A stretch of DNA of 64,000 bases from Pseudomonadales bacterium (GTDB lineage: Bacteria; Pseudomonadota; Gammaproteobacteria; Pseudomonadales; Azotimanducaceae), in NCBI GenBank assembly GCA_012103505.1, contig WLWP01000002.1, positions 248,001-312,000 on the forward strand, read 5' to 3'. This document shows positions 17,341 through 25,471 of this stretch, piece by piece; position 1 is the first letter of the stretch, and each line of letters starts with the position of its first letter. The position numbers and the translations under genes are program-made. Below the pieces are notes generated by a model, which was not told the origin of the DNA, did not search any database, and was given only the letters and a program-made list of their open reading frames with translations.

Positions 17341-18645
17341 TTAGAAATCAATCGTAACCCGAGCGCCACCGCTATCAGCCTGACCAACTTTAATGGCCCA
17401 ATTATGCGCTTGGCAAAGCTGTGCCACGATCGCAAGACCCAAGCCACTGCCACCCGTAGAACTGCTCCGTGAAGAGTCAATTCTAAAAAACGGCTGGAAC
17501 ACCTCCTCGCGAAACTCTTCAGGAATCCCAGGCCCGTTATCGGAAACTGCAATCTGACCTGCAAATATTTCTACCAGGACATCGCCACCGTGCTTGATAC
17601 CGTTAGATATCAAGTTGATCAGTACCCGCCGGAAGGCACTGGGTGCAAGAATACTCCGTTGCTCTGCCCCACTCACAACCTCGCTGCGCACTGAGGTTTC
17701 GAAACTCGCGGCAATCTCCGTCACAAAAGCCGCCACCTCTAACTCCTGACCTAATTCCTTCGTGCCACGGGCGAAACGCAAGGCATCCCCAATCAACTCA
17801 TCCATCGATTCCAAATTGCGCTCGAACCGTTCGATCAACTTTTGATCCACATCCTCGGGTAAGAGTGCTAATGCGAGTCGCATCCGTGTCAGCGGTGTCC
17901 TCAAATCGTGAGAGATCCCCGCTAACAACGTCGTTCGGTTCGCCAACAAGATCGAGATCTCGCGCGCCATCGTGTTGAAGTTTCGAGCAAGTGAAGCCAC
18001 CTCCTCAGGACCTGATTCAGGCAGCGGTTCAATCTCTTTCGTACCCCGAAAGTGCTCTGCCTGTTCCGCCACTTTAACGAGCGGCCGAGCGATCCGTTGC
18101 ACAATAAAGAGCGAGGTAAAAAAAACAATCGCCGCGCCAAGGCCAACGATCACAATCGCACCATACAAAGGCTGTATATCCTCTCGTTCGGCCGAGAAAC
18201 CAATCTGAAGTTCGTGCCCTCCCATGCCAACGTCGACCCACAAGAGATCATCACTTTGCAACAAACTCACGGAATCAGTGAGGCGTTCAGACAGCTTTTG
18301 CTGCAATAAATCGAAGTACCGCGCATCGTCCGTTTCAGCGCTTGGTAGCTGTTGCCGTTCGTCACTAATGATCAAGTCATGGCTCTCGGCCATTTCTAGT
18401 TCAAAATAAGGGCGAGCTTCAGGGGGCAGTTCTGCCCAGGTTTGTGCCGTCAAAACCAACAACGCCGCTTCGTCATCAGCTGATTGCTCGGAAATTGGAT
18501 CGATTACAAAGGCATAGAGCGCCACGGTTGCGATCGCTGCGATCAACAACGCACTGATTGCGAGAATTAAATTTGTACGGACAAGTAGTGTGAGGGGTCG
18601 GCGTGTAGCCAGGTTAACCGTTGATCCAGGGCTAATTTCAGCCAT
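17341..18645 (-). CDS. EnvZ-like sensor histidine kinase
   Basis: A 434-residue inner-membrane kinase with TM helix LILAISALLIAAIATVALYAF, a periplasmic domain of about 110 residues, a second TM (AIVIVGLGAAIVFFTSLFIV) and a HAMP linker. The phospho-acceptor box LAGISHDLRTPLTRMR has its His near residue 245, and the ATPase motifs are INLISNGIKHGG, VSDNGPGIPEE and GGSGLGLAIVAQL. The start is ATG 18645, which overlaps the regulator stop by 8 bases (ATGGCTGA), a typical coupling arrangement. A longer frame to 18783 lies within the regulator and is unlikely. It should phosphorylate the adjacent OmpR-like regulator. Confidence 0.9.
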   Translation of the reverse strand: MAEISPGSTVNLATRRPLTLLVRTNLILAISALLIAAIATVALYAFVIDPISEQSADDEAALLVLTAQTWAELPPEARPYFELEMAESHDLIISDERQQLPSAETDDARYFDLLQQKLSERLTDSVSLLQSDDLLWVDVGMGGHELQIGFSAEREDIQPLYGAIVIVGLGAAIVFFTSLFIVQRIARPLVKVAEQAEHFRGTKEIEPLPESGPEEVASLARNFNTMAREISILLANRTTLLAGISHDLRTPLTRMRLALALLPEDVDQKLIERFERNLESMDELIGDALRFARGTKELGQELEVAAFVTEIAASFETSVRSEVVSGAEQRSILAPSAFRRVLINLISNGIKHGGDVLVEIFAGQIAVSDNGPGIPEEFREEVFQPFFRIDSSRSSSTGGSGLGLAIVAQLCQAHNWAIKVGQADSGGARVTIDF

Positions 18646-19348
18646 CACCATTCGGGCAGAACATGTACCCTTTTCCCCAAATAGTGCGGATATACGCCGG
18701 GTTCGCAGGATCCACTTCAAGCTTTGCGCGCAACCGCGTAACCCGCACATCAATGGAACGATCAAACGGTGACCGTTCCGCACCCGTTAAGAGATCCAAA
18801 ATCCGATCTCGATGCAGCACTGTATTAGGGTGAGAAACTAAAATAGCTAGCAAATCAAACTCGCCCGACGTCAGTGGTACTTGGTCACCATCCTCCGTCA
18901 GACGATGGGCGTTCATATCTAAGGCAAACGGACCGAACTCTACTTTTTCTTTTGCTGGCAATTCATCGCTGAGTTTTTGCGTCCTGCGTAATACTGCCCG
19001 GACTCTTGCCAGTAGCTCTCTCGGGTTGAATGGTTTGGACAAATAGTCATCAGCACCGACTTCTAACCCAACAATTCGATCAACATCTTCTCCTTGGGCA
19101 GAAACAATAATGATAGGTAACTCGGAATGCTGTTTAAGCCGCTGAGCAATACTCAAGCCGTGCTCTCCCGGTAACATCAGATCGAGGATAATTAGATCGG
19201 GGATCGTGTCAGCCAGGTAAGCATCCATGGCCTCACCAGATTCAACGCAGTGCACGTTGAAACCCTGCTGCTCAAGGTAGGCTTGCGTCAGTTCACGGAG
19301 TTCAGCATCGTCATCGACGACCAAAAGATTGGCTGTTTCAGCTTCCAT
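18638..19348 (-). CDS. OmpR-family response regulator
   Basis: A 236-residue regulator with a receiver domain (acidic DDD near residue 12, phospho-acceptor Asp about 56 in LIILDLMLPG, Lys in DYLSKPF) and a C-terminal winged-helix DNA-binding domain (LTSGEFDLLAILVSHPN, VRVTRLRAKLE, RTIWGKGYMF). The last motif and its position match OmpR closely. It is followed with overlap by an EnvZ-like kinase. Direct repeats at 19991-20050 upstream of the operon are candidate binding sites. The regulated genes are not shown by sequence, though osmotic or envelope control is the usual role. Confidence 0.92.
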   Translation of the reverse strand: MEAETANLLVVDDDAELRELTQAYLEQQGFNVHCVESGEAMDAYLADTIPDLIILDLMLPGEHGLSIAQRLKQHSELPIIIVSAQGEDVDRIVGLEVGADDYLSKPFNPRELLARVRAVLRRTQKLSDELPAKEKVEFGPFALDMNAHRLTEDGDQVPLTSGEFDLLAILVSHPNTVLHRDRILDLLTGAERSPFDRSIDVRVTRLRAKLEVDPANPAYIRTIWGKGYMFCPNGDG

Positions 19349-19375
19349 TGTTGGATTGCAGCGTTTGCGAGGTAA

Positions 19376-19936
19376 CTATGGCTCAAGCGCCGGTGATTGT
19401 TGCGCTACACCACCATCTTGAGGTTGATTAACAACCGTTCCAGCCTGGTTGGTCCCGGTTCCGTCTCTTGCTCCCGGCTGACCGGGCTGATGTTGTCCCT
19501 GCGCTCGGCGTTCAAAACCGAAGCCGAAGGTTATTCGTCCACTGGTCGGGGCGCCGCTCACGGATCCGTGCTTCTGGATAACCCGAGTTTGCACGACCAC
19601 GGAACCATCGGGTTTGCGGCCGTACCGTCGTTGCACCACAGTACCTGTGCCTTGTGCTGGCGTCCTGCGGATCTGTCGATTGATCTGACGCTGTGCCGAG
19701 ATTTTGGAGGCATGCATCCGTGTCCGGACCTCATGCAAAACTAAGCGACGTTCAGTAGATGACAGCTCATTCCAGCGGGCGGTCAGTGCAGTGAGCTCTT
19801 CGTCGGTCTTCACCACAATGTCATCGGGCAACAGATCCGCGAGCGCAAACTGGCCGCCCAGGCATAGGCCCATGGCCATTAACCATGCATAAGCGTTTCG
19901 CGTAACGCGATCTCTGCCGAACCGAGAATCGTTCAT
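19376..19936 (-). CDS. exported protein of unknown function upstream of OmpR/EnvZ-like genes
   Basis: A 186-residue protein that I do not recognise. It has a signal peptide (WLMAMGLCLGGQFALA) and then a charged helical segment (ELTALTARWNELSSTERRLVLHEVRTRM) reminiscent of DUF3106-like periplasmic proteins. A basic QRQINRQIRR patch and a low-complexity Gly/Gln/Pro tail (GQHQPGQPGARDGTGTNQ) follow. It lies 27 bases before the response regulator on the same strand and is probably first in that operon. It might therefore be an accessory or sensed factor, but this is inference from position only. Confidence 0.6.
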   Translation of the reverse strand: MNDSRFGRDRVTRNAYAWLMAMGLCLGGQFALADLLPDDIVVKTDEELTALTARWNELSSTERRLVLHEVRTRMHASKISAQRQINRQIRRTPAQGTGTVVQRRYGRKPDGSVVVQTRVIQKHGSVSGAPTSGRITFGFGFERRAQGQHQPGQPGARDGTGTNQAGTVVNQPQDGGVAQQSPALEP

Positions 19937-19990
19937 AACCTAGCTAGCCAGACTAGCTGCTTGTCCTGCCCTTCAATTTGCTCAAACTAA

Positions 19991-20050
19991 TTTGCTGAAA
20001 CGCGCCTGTTTTGCTGAACCACATCTATTTTTTGCCGAACCGCGTCTGTT
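19991..20050. repeat. three imperfect direct repeats, possible regulator binding sites
   Basis: Read on the minus strand the core GGTTCAGCAAA-like word occurs three times (starts about 21 and 19 bases apart; variants GGTTCGGCAAA, GGTTCAGCAAA and GTTTCAGCAAA). The spacing is close to two helical turns. They stand about 60-110 bases upstream of the gene that leads the OmpR/EnvZ-like operon. Tandem direct repeats are the site type used by OmpR-family regulators, so autoregulation is plausible. Confidence 0.5.
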
Positions 20051-20233
20051 GTCTTAAACAGTGCTTTCTTACCGGACCCTATCTGAGGTGCAATCTTCGC
20101 TGCATTCAAACAAACATTGTCCTATTTTGCTGTTGCCAACCAATTTCACGGTCGTATCAATTTGTATCCAGGACGATAGCCTGGAAAAGTTTTAGTTAAC
20201 TTTACTGACTATCTCTGGCGTATCAACAGACAG

Positions 20234-20267
20234 AAAAAAGGGCTAGGCCCACAAACGAGTCTAACCC
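20234..20267 (-). terminator. rho-independent terminator of the thiolase gene
   Basis: On the minus strand GGGTTAG pairs with CTAGCCC, with one G-U wobble and a loop of 14 bases, and runs into TTTTTT. It lies about 70 bases after the thiolase stop. Confidence 0.68.
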
Positions 20268-20339
20268 TATTTTTCACACCGGGACTACTTACGCAACCCC
20301 GATTTTCGCACTATCCCTTTGCAGGAATGAGTGCTCGCG

Positions 20340-21524
20340 TTATGCAGCTTCGAAAAGCCCCGCAGCACCCTGGCCGCCACCGATACACATGGTCACAACG
20401 CCATACTTTTGGTTACGACGCTTGAGTTCGCGTAGTACCAAACCAGTTTGACGAGATCCTGTCATACCAAATGGATGTCCGATTGAGATCGATCCGCCGA
20501 GAACGTTGTATTTCTCATTATCGATATCTAGCGCATCACGGCAGTATAAGCACTGAGATGCGAACGCTTCGTTAAGCTCCCACAAATCGATGTCGTCCTG
20601 ACTTAGGCCTGCATTCTTCAACAAACGTGGAATAGCGAAAACCGGACCAATCCCCATTTCGTCAGGTTCACAACCTGCGATGGTGAAACCACGGAATATG
20701 CCTAGAGGCTCTAGTCCGAGTTGAGCCGCCCGCTCTGCACTCATCATCATCGTCATGGATGCACCATCAGACAATTGCGAGGCGTTGCCTGCAGTCACGC
20801 TGCCATCCTCTTCAAAAGCTGGCGCCAAAGACGCTAGTCCTTCCAATGTCGTTTGTGGTCTGTTGCACTCGTCACGATCAACGGTCACTTCAACTTGGCT
20901 TTCTTCGCCAGTCTCTTTGTCCACCTGAAGCATAGTTGCTTGCATTGGCACAATTTCTTCGCCGATCTTGCCTGAATCTACCGCAGCGGCATAACGCTGC
21001 TGACTTTGTAATGCATATTCATCCTGCATTTCTCGAGTCACTTGGTAGCGTCGAGCAACCACTTCAGCCGTGTTCCCCATAGCCATGAAAATGTCTGGCT
21101 TTTCGTCAAGCAATCGCTGGTTTTGCTTTGACTTGCCAGGCTCCTGTCGGTTGCGCATAGAGATTGAATCAACCCCACCTGCGATGGCGACATCGGTTTG
21201 GCCTGAAGCGATTTGGTTAGCAGCAATCGCAATTGATTGCAGACCAGATGAACAGAATCGATTAATTGTTACACCTGCAGTGGATACAGGCAGTTTAGAA
21301 AGGATAACCGCTAGTCGAGCTAGGTTACCATCTTGCTCACCACCATGGCTTGCAGCGCCAACGACCACGTCTTCGACTTCGTCTGCACCAACGTTACCGT
21401 TTCGCTCGAGAAGCGAATCAATACAGTGTGCCAACATGTCGTCAGAACGGGTCTGGTTAAAACTACCGCGGAAGGCTTTTGCCAAACCAGTCCGCACGCT
21501 ATCTACGATGACTACATCGCGCAT
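20340..21524 (-). CDS. acetyl-CoA C-acyltransferase (thiolase)
   Basis: A 394-residue thiolase that cleaves 3-ketoacyl-CoA to acetyl-CoA and a shortened acyl-CoA, or the reverse. The nucleophilic Cys is in INRFCSSGLQSIAIAA, the catalytic His in SIGHPFGMTGSR and the second catalytic Cys in VTMCIGGGQGAAGLFE. The N-terminal VIVDSVRTGLAKAFRG is typical of FadA-like enzymes. The start is ATG 21524 with GAGGAG 6 bases upstream; a GTG two codons earlier is less likely. It stands alone, divergent from the glutathione peroxidase. Confidence 0.93.
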   Translation of the reverse strand: MRDVVIVDSVRTGLAKAFRGSFNQTRSDDMLAHCIDSLLERNGNVGADEVEDVVVGAASHGGEQDGNLARLAVILSKLPVSTAGVTINRFCSSGLQSIAIAANQIASGQTDVAIAGGVDSISMRNRQEPGKSKQNQRLLDEKPDIFMAMGNTAEVVARRYQVTREMQDEYALQSQQRYAAAVDSGKIGEEIVPMQATMLQVDKETGEESQVEVTVDRDECNRPQTTLEGLASLAPAFEEDGSVTAGNASQLSDGASMTMMMSAERAAQLGLEPLGIFRGFTIAGCEPDEMGIGPVFAIPRLLKNAGLSQDDIDLWELNEAFASQCLYCRDALDIDNEKYNVLGGSISIGHPFGMTGSRQTGLVLRELKRRNQKYGVVTMCIGGGQGAAGLFEAA

Positions 21525-21689
21525 ATGCACTCCTCAATTAGAAGTTATTAAAAATTAAGTGTTCTCCCGAACCGATCATAGTACCCAGAACCCATACATC
21601 GCGCTACTATGTTCCGGCGTCTCTCTTACAACCACACAAGTGGTATTGACGAGACCTACTTCGAAAGAATTCGCTCACAAGGAGAGAAC

Positions 21690-22169
21690 ATGTCTGGATT
21701 TCATGACTTAACAATGTCTTCAATCAGCGGTGACACCGTCGATTTTGCTGGGTACAAAGATACACTTTGCCTAGTCGTCAACGTCGCTAGTCGCTGAGGA
21801 CTTACGCCACAGTACGCCGGGTTGCGTACTCTGCAAGAAGAAAATCAAGGCAAGGGATTTACTGTACTCGCCTTTCCATGTAATCAATTTGGCGCACAGG
21901 AACCGGGAACAGACGAAGAAGTTCTTGAGTTCGCAACGTCAAAATTTGACGTCAATTTCCCGATGTTCTCGAAAATCGAAGTCAACGGCGACGGCGCCTG
22001 TGATCTCTACGAGATGCTCAAAACCGCCCAACCGGGTGAAGACGGCAAGACAGATATTCCCTGGAATTTTACGAAATTTCTTGTCAGTGGCAGTGGCGAA
22101 GTTCTCTCGCGCTACAATCCGCAAACCACGCCAGAAGAGATCAGTGCTGATTTAAGTCAGCACCTGTAG
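21690..22169 (+). CDS. selenocysteine glutathione peroxidase (UGA at 21795-21797)
   Basis: A 159-residue glutathione peroxidase if UGA at codon 36 is read as selenocysteine. The frame runs from ATG 21690 (AAGGAG upstream) through LCLVVNVASR, then TGA, then GLTPQYAGLRTLQ and FPCNQFGAQEPG and PWNFTKFLV to the stop at 22169. In the family the TGA position is always Cys or Sec, and the other catalytic residues are present: Gln about 70, Trp 125 and Asn 126. A stem-loop immediately downstream (21808-21833) fits a bacterial SECIS. The enzyme would reduce peroxides with thiols. The two halves are otherwise perfectly joined in one frame, so a random nonsense mutation is unlikely. No sel genes are in the window, so Sec insertion remains inferred. 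Confidence 0.85.
21808..21833 (+). promoter_or_regulatory. putative bacterial SECIS element
   Basis: GTACGC pairs with GCGTAC and the stem extends outward by A-U, a C-C mismatch, A-U and C-G. The loop is CGGGTT, with G as its second base. The loop starts 20 bases after the UGA, inside the spacing usually quoted for bacterial SECIS hairpins. The stem lies within coding sequence, as expected for SelB-dependent recoding. Confidence 0.6.
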
Positions 22170-22185
22170 TCGGAGGTGATGAGGT

Positions 22186-22208
22186 GGCCGGGACCTTAGA
22201 TCCCGGCC
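22186..22208. terminator. inverted repeat between converging genes, possible terminator
   Basis: GGCCGGGA and TCCCGGCC form a perfect eight-pair GC-rich stem with a seven-base loop. There is no T tract on either side. It lies between the glutathione peroxidase and the small lipoprotein gene, which converge. Confidence 0.55.
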
Positions 22209-22216
22209 GAGCGCAA

Positions 22217-22563
22217 CTAGTCGCTGAGTCCCTTGAGCGCAGAGCCAAGTTCTTCTTCAGCATCTTCAACCATGTCTCCCGCTTCATCGGCGGCATCATC
22301 CATTAGATCCCAGCGGCATCCTGAGCACCTTCTAACGCTTCACCTGCCCGTTCTTGCGCGGCACCCGCGGCTTCGTTTGCAGCATCTTTGGCATCATCAA
22401 TCATGCTGCCAGCTGAATTCATCGTTTCTTCTACTGCACCTTGTGCATCTTGCTCAACACCGGTTGGTGCTGACTGTGAGGAAGAGGTCTCTGCGCCGCA
22501 GGCTGCTAGTGCCGCACAAAGCAACACCCCGCCAAGCAGTCGGATATCTATTAGTGTATGCAT
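22217..22563 (-). pseudogene. small alanine/acid-rich lipoprotein, frameshifted near its C terminus
   Basis: A small lipoprotein of about 114 residues. It starts with the signal LLGGVLLCAALAACG (lipid on the final Cys) and continues as an Ala/Asp/Glu/Gly-rich helical repeat (MIDDAKDAANEAAGAAQER). The frame stops at TAA 22303-22305, but the next frame continues with the same composition (MDDAADEAGDMVEDAEEELG, then SALKGLSD) to TAG at 22217. One base appears to be missing (or two extra) near 22303. AAAGGAGATG precedes the ATG. No function can be assigned. The frameshift may be a sequencing error. Confidence 0.6.
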
Positions 22564-22706
22564 TGGTCATCTCCTTTTTGGTGGCCGCACTTTGACAGCT
22601 TACCCCCGAAACCGCCAGGAGCGCTGGTAAAATCGCAGTAAAAACATAAACTGCCGAAAACGCACGACATCTACATCTTACTCCCAGATCTAAAAGCGAG
22701 GAATAC

Positions 22707-23540
22707 ATGCCAAAACTCTTAGTGGACGGCCTTATGTTTGGGGAAGGACCTCGTTGGCGAGAGAATTCTTTATGGCTTTCTGATATGCACGCCCAACAAG
22801 TGCTTCGAGTGAGTCAAACAGGCGAGGCAGAAGTCATCGTTGAGCTAGCTAACGACCAGCCTTCGGGTCTCGGTTGGCTGCCTAACGGGGATCTGCTAAT
22901 CGTCTCGATGACCGAGCGTACGCTCCTGCGATATGACGGCGTCGAGCTGTCTATACACGCAGACCTGAGCGAACTTGCGAGCTGGTATTGCAATGACATG
23001 GTCGTCGACCAACACGGTCGCGCTTACGTCGGCAACTTTGGGTTCGATCTACACAACAGAGCACCACACGCTCCAGCCGAACTCATCTGTGTCGAACCCA
23101 ACGGCAAGGCCCGCGTGGTTGCCGGGGATGTTATGTTTCCAAATGGCACTGTCATCACACCAGATGGTAAGACCCTTATCGTTGGCGAGAGCTTTGGCGG
23201 TAAGCTCACCGCATTCGATATCGATGACTCGGGCGACCTCAGCAACCGTCGAGTTTGGGCAGAACTTCCCGATCGTGCTGTACCTGACGGTATCTGCCTG
23301 GACGCCGGGGGAGGAATTTGGAGTGCCTCGCCCAGCACCAATGAATGCATAAGACAAATTGAAGGCGGCGAGGTAACGCACCGAGTTGAACTAGAGAGAG
23401 GCGGCTTTGCCTGTATGATCGGTGGCGACAATCTATACGTACTAACTTCCTCATCCTCTGTCCCGGCTGAATGCAAAGCCAATCGCGACGCACGTGTGGA
23501 AATTTACAATGCCCCCTACCCAGCCGCCGGATGGCCTTAG
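22707..23540 (+). CDS. SMP-30/gluconolactonase/LRE family protein
   Basis: A 277-residue six-bladed beta-propeller of the SMP-30 family, which includes lactonases. The opening FGEGPRWREN carries the conserved metal-binding Glu. WYCNDMVVDQHGRAYVGNFG has the Asn-Asp of the second metal site, and AVPDGICLDAGGGIWSA has the Asp of the third, so the metal centre looks intact. It is likely to hydrolyse a sugar or hydroxy-acid lactone. The ATG follows GAGG. The acyl-CoA dehydrogenase starts 9 bases after its stop, so both probably belong to one catabolic transcript with the aldolase behind. Confidence 0.87.
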   Translation: MPKLLVDGLMFGEGPRWRENSLWLSDMHAQQVLRVSQTGEAEVIVELANDQPSGLGWLPNGDLLIVSMTERTLLRYDGVELSIHADLSELASWYCNDMVVDQHGRAYVGNFGFDLHNRAPHAPAELICVEPNGKARVVAGDVMFPNGTVITPDGKTLIVGESFGGKLTAFDIDDSGDLSNRRVWAELPDRAVPDGICLDAGGGIWSASPSTNECIRQIEGGEVTHRVELERGGFACMIGGDNLYVLTSSSSVPAECKANRDARVEIYNAPYPAAGWP

Positions 23541-23549
23541 GAGTAACGT

Positions 23550-24710
23550 TTGACTGCAATTTTCGAAAACTATGAATCACCGTGGCTGAATGACGAACTG
23601 CGCATCCTGCAAGACGCCGCGCGGAAGTTTTTTACGACGGAATTCACCCCTCACGTCAATGCCTGGAATGAAGCAGGGCTAGTCGACCGAAGTGCCTGGA
23701 CCCTCGCGGGTCAAGCTGGGCTGTTGTGCGCCGAAGTGCCAACAGAATACGGCGGCGGCGGCGGTTCGTATCTGCATGAGACTGTTGTAGCAGAGGAACA
23801 ATTGCGAGCCGGTGTAAGTGGCTGGGGCAATCAGGTCCATTCGCAAATTGTCGCACCCTACATCTTAAACTACGGGCGCGAGGACCAACGCCAGCATTGG
23901 CTACCTAAAATGGCCACGGGTGAGATGGTCGGTGCCATCGCAATGACCGAACCCAACACTGGTTCAGATTTGCAGGCGGTTCGCACTACAGCAATCAAGG
24001 ATGGTGATGACTATGTCATCAACGGCTCCAAAACATATATAACAAACGGGCAGCACTGTGATCTGGTGATCGTCGTTGCTAAAACAGATCCCTCTCAAGG
24101 GGCTAAGGGCATTAGCCTCATCGTCGTTGAGACCGACAATCCCGGTTTCAAGCGTGGCAGGAATCTGGAAAAACTTGGTCAGCACTCGGCTGATACGTCG
24201 GAGATGTTCTTCGCAGACTGTCGTGTACCCCAGGCGGCCCTACTTGGTGACGAAGAGGGCAAAGGTTTCATCCATCTGATGCAGCAGTTACCCCAAGAGC
24301 GCCTGAATATTGCGCAAGCCGCAGTCGTTGAAATGGAACGTGCGATTGGCATAACCATCGACTTCGTCAAGGAACGCAAAGCATTTGGTCAACGCGTACT
24401 AGATTTCCAGAATACCAAGTTCAAATTGGCTGAAGCCAAGACTGAGGCGCTGATAGCCCGCACGTTCGTTGACCAGTGCCTCATCAAACACATCAACGGC
24501 GAGCTCGACCCCGCCACGGCTTCAATGGCGAAGTACTGGACTACGCAAAAACAAAACGAGATTATCGACGAATGCCTCCAGCTACATGGCGGCGCTGGGT
24601 TCATGGACGAATACGAAATATCGCGCATGTACCGAGATGCTCGCGTACAAAAAATCTACGGCGGTACCAATGAGATCATGAAAGAGCTAATCGGCCGCAC
24701 CCTGGATTAA
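23550..24710 (+). CDS. acyl-CoA dehydrogenase, long-chain/LCAD-like
   Basis: A 386-residue FAD enzyme. The substrate/FAD motif AMTEPNTGSDLQAVRTTA and the NGSKTYITNGQ strand are canonical. The C-terminal IYGGTNEIMKELIGR is close to that of LCAD, which lacks the Glu of MCAD at this site. The expected catalytic Glu for this subgroup is available in QQLPQERLNIAQAA. The frame begins with TTG 23550 (AGGAG upstream). It probably oxidises medium or long acyl-CoA. It follows the SMP-30 gene and precedes the aldolase by only 3 bases. Confidence 0.9.
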   Translation: MTAIFENYESPWLNDELRILQDAARKFFTTEFTPHVNAWNEAGLVDRSAWTLAGQAGLLCAEVPTEYGGGGGSYLHETVVAEEQLRAGVSGWGNQVHSQIVAPYILNYGREDQRQHWLPKMATGEMVGAIAMTEPNTGSDLQAVRTTAIKDGDDYVINGSKTYITNGQHCDLVIVVAKTDPSQGAKGISLIVVETDNPGFKRGRNLEKLGQHSADTSEMFFADCRVPQAALLGDEEGKGFIHLMQQLPQERLNIAQAAVVEMERAIGITIDFVKERKAFGQRVLDFQNTKFKLAEAKTEALIARTFVDQCLIKHINGELDPATASMAKYWTTQKQNEIIDECLQLHGGAGFMDEYEISRMYRDARVQKIYGGTNEIMKELIGRTLD

Positions 24711-24713
24711 CAA

Positions 24714-25397
24714 GTGACGTCACCCGAACAACAAGACCTTGCCGCAGCTTTTCGACTTGCCGCCCATTTTGGATTTCACGAAGGCATTTGTAATCACTTC
24801 AGCGTAGCTCTGAAGGACGGCTCTTACCTTCTTAATCCACATGGGATCCACTGGTCAAAATTAGCCCCGACGGACTTATTAGCGGTTGAACCAAGTTCAG
24901 TACCGCAAAGCGCCGAACTTACCGCCCTCAACATTCATGGCGCGATACACCAAGCCTATGACGATGCGCGCTGCGTATTGCACACCCATATGCCCTATGC
25001 CACTGCACTGACCTGTCTTGATCAAGGGCGATTGAAGTATGTGCACCAGAACTCACTCAGATTCTGGGACGATATTGCTTACGATGATATCTATAACGGC
25101 CTGGCCGATACGCCGGACGAGGGGCAACGCATTGCAACCGCCATGGACCGCAAACGGGTATTGTTCTTGGCCAATCACGGTGTGATTGTGACAGGCAAGA
25201 CAGTTGCTGAGGCGTTCGACCGTCTCTACTACTTAGAGCGCGCTTGCGAAGTTCAGGTACTGGCGATGTCGACCGGACAAAACCTGCGGGAGATCGGCCC
25301 GAATCTCGCTGCCAAAACCCGTCACGAGTTTGATACGAACGGGGACTACGCCCAGCCTCATTTCGAAGCTCTTAAGACTTTACTGACGCCGCTTTAG
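24714..25397 (+). CDS. class II aldolase/adducin family protein
   Basis: A 227-residue metal-dependent aldolase-type protein. It shows the phosphate or substrate loop FHEGICNHFSVAL, the zinc-binding motif VLHTHMPYATAL and the third His in FLANHGVIVTGKT. The start is GTG, 3 bases after the acyl-CoA dehydrogenase stop. Class II aldolases cleave sugar phosphates, but many adducin-like members act as decarboxylases or on non-phosphorylated substrates, so the reaction is not known. A terminator follows at 25426. Confidence 0.87.
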   Translation: MTSPEQQDLAAAFRLAAHFGFHEGICNHFSVALKDGSYLLNPHGIHWSKLAPTDLLAVEPSSVPQSAELTALNIHGAIHQAYDDARCVLHTHMPYATALTCLDQGRLKYVHQNSLRFWDDIAYDDIYNGLADTPDEGQRIATAMDRKRVLFLANHGVIVTGKTVAEAFDRLYYLERACEVQVLAMSTGQNLREIGPNLAAKTRHEFDTNGDYAQPHFEALKTLLTPL

Positions 25398-25425
25398 TCC
25401 CCTTACCCTTTTCTTTTTCACTCGT

Positions 25426-25450
25426 GCTGCTAATGTGCAGCGACTTTTTT
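25426..25450 (+). terminator. rho-independent terminator
   Basis: GCTGC and GCAGC pair around TAATGT and are followed by GACTTTTTT on the plus strand. It closes the SMP-30/acyl-CoA dehydrogenase/aldolase run before the MDR reductase. Confidence 0.75.
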
Positions 25451-25471
25451 CTCAAGCACTAGGTAGGCGCA

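Larger units (their letters stand above)
19937..20339. other. intergenic region upstream of the two-component operon
   Basis: About 400 bases without a supportable gene. It holds three imperfect direct repeats (19991-20050) and the thiolase terminator (20234-20267). The short open frames across it have improbable Cys-rich composition and are not accepted as genes. Confidence 0.7.

Noticed and set aside
20011..20199. Open frame in the intergenic region as a small gene
   Set aside because: The product is rich in Cys and Phe, lacks a ribosome site, and overlaps the direct repeats.
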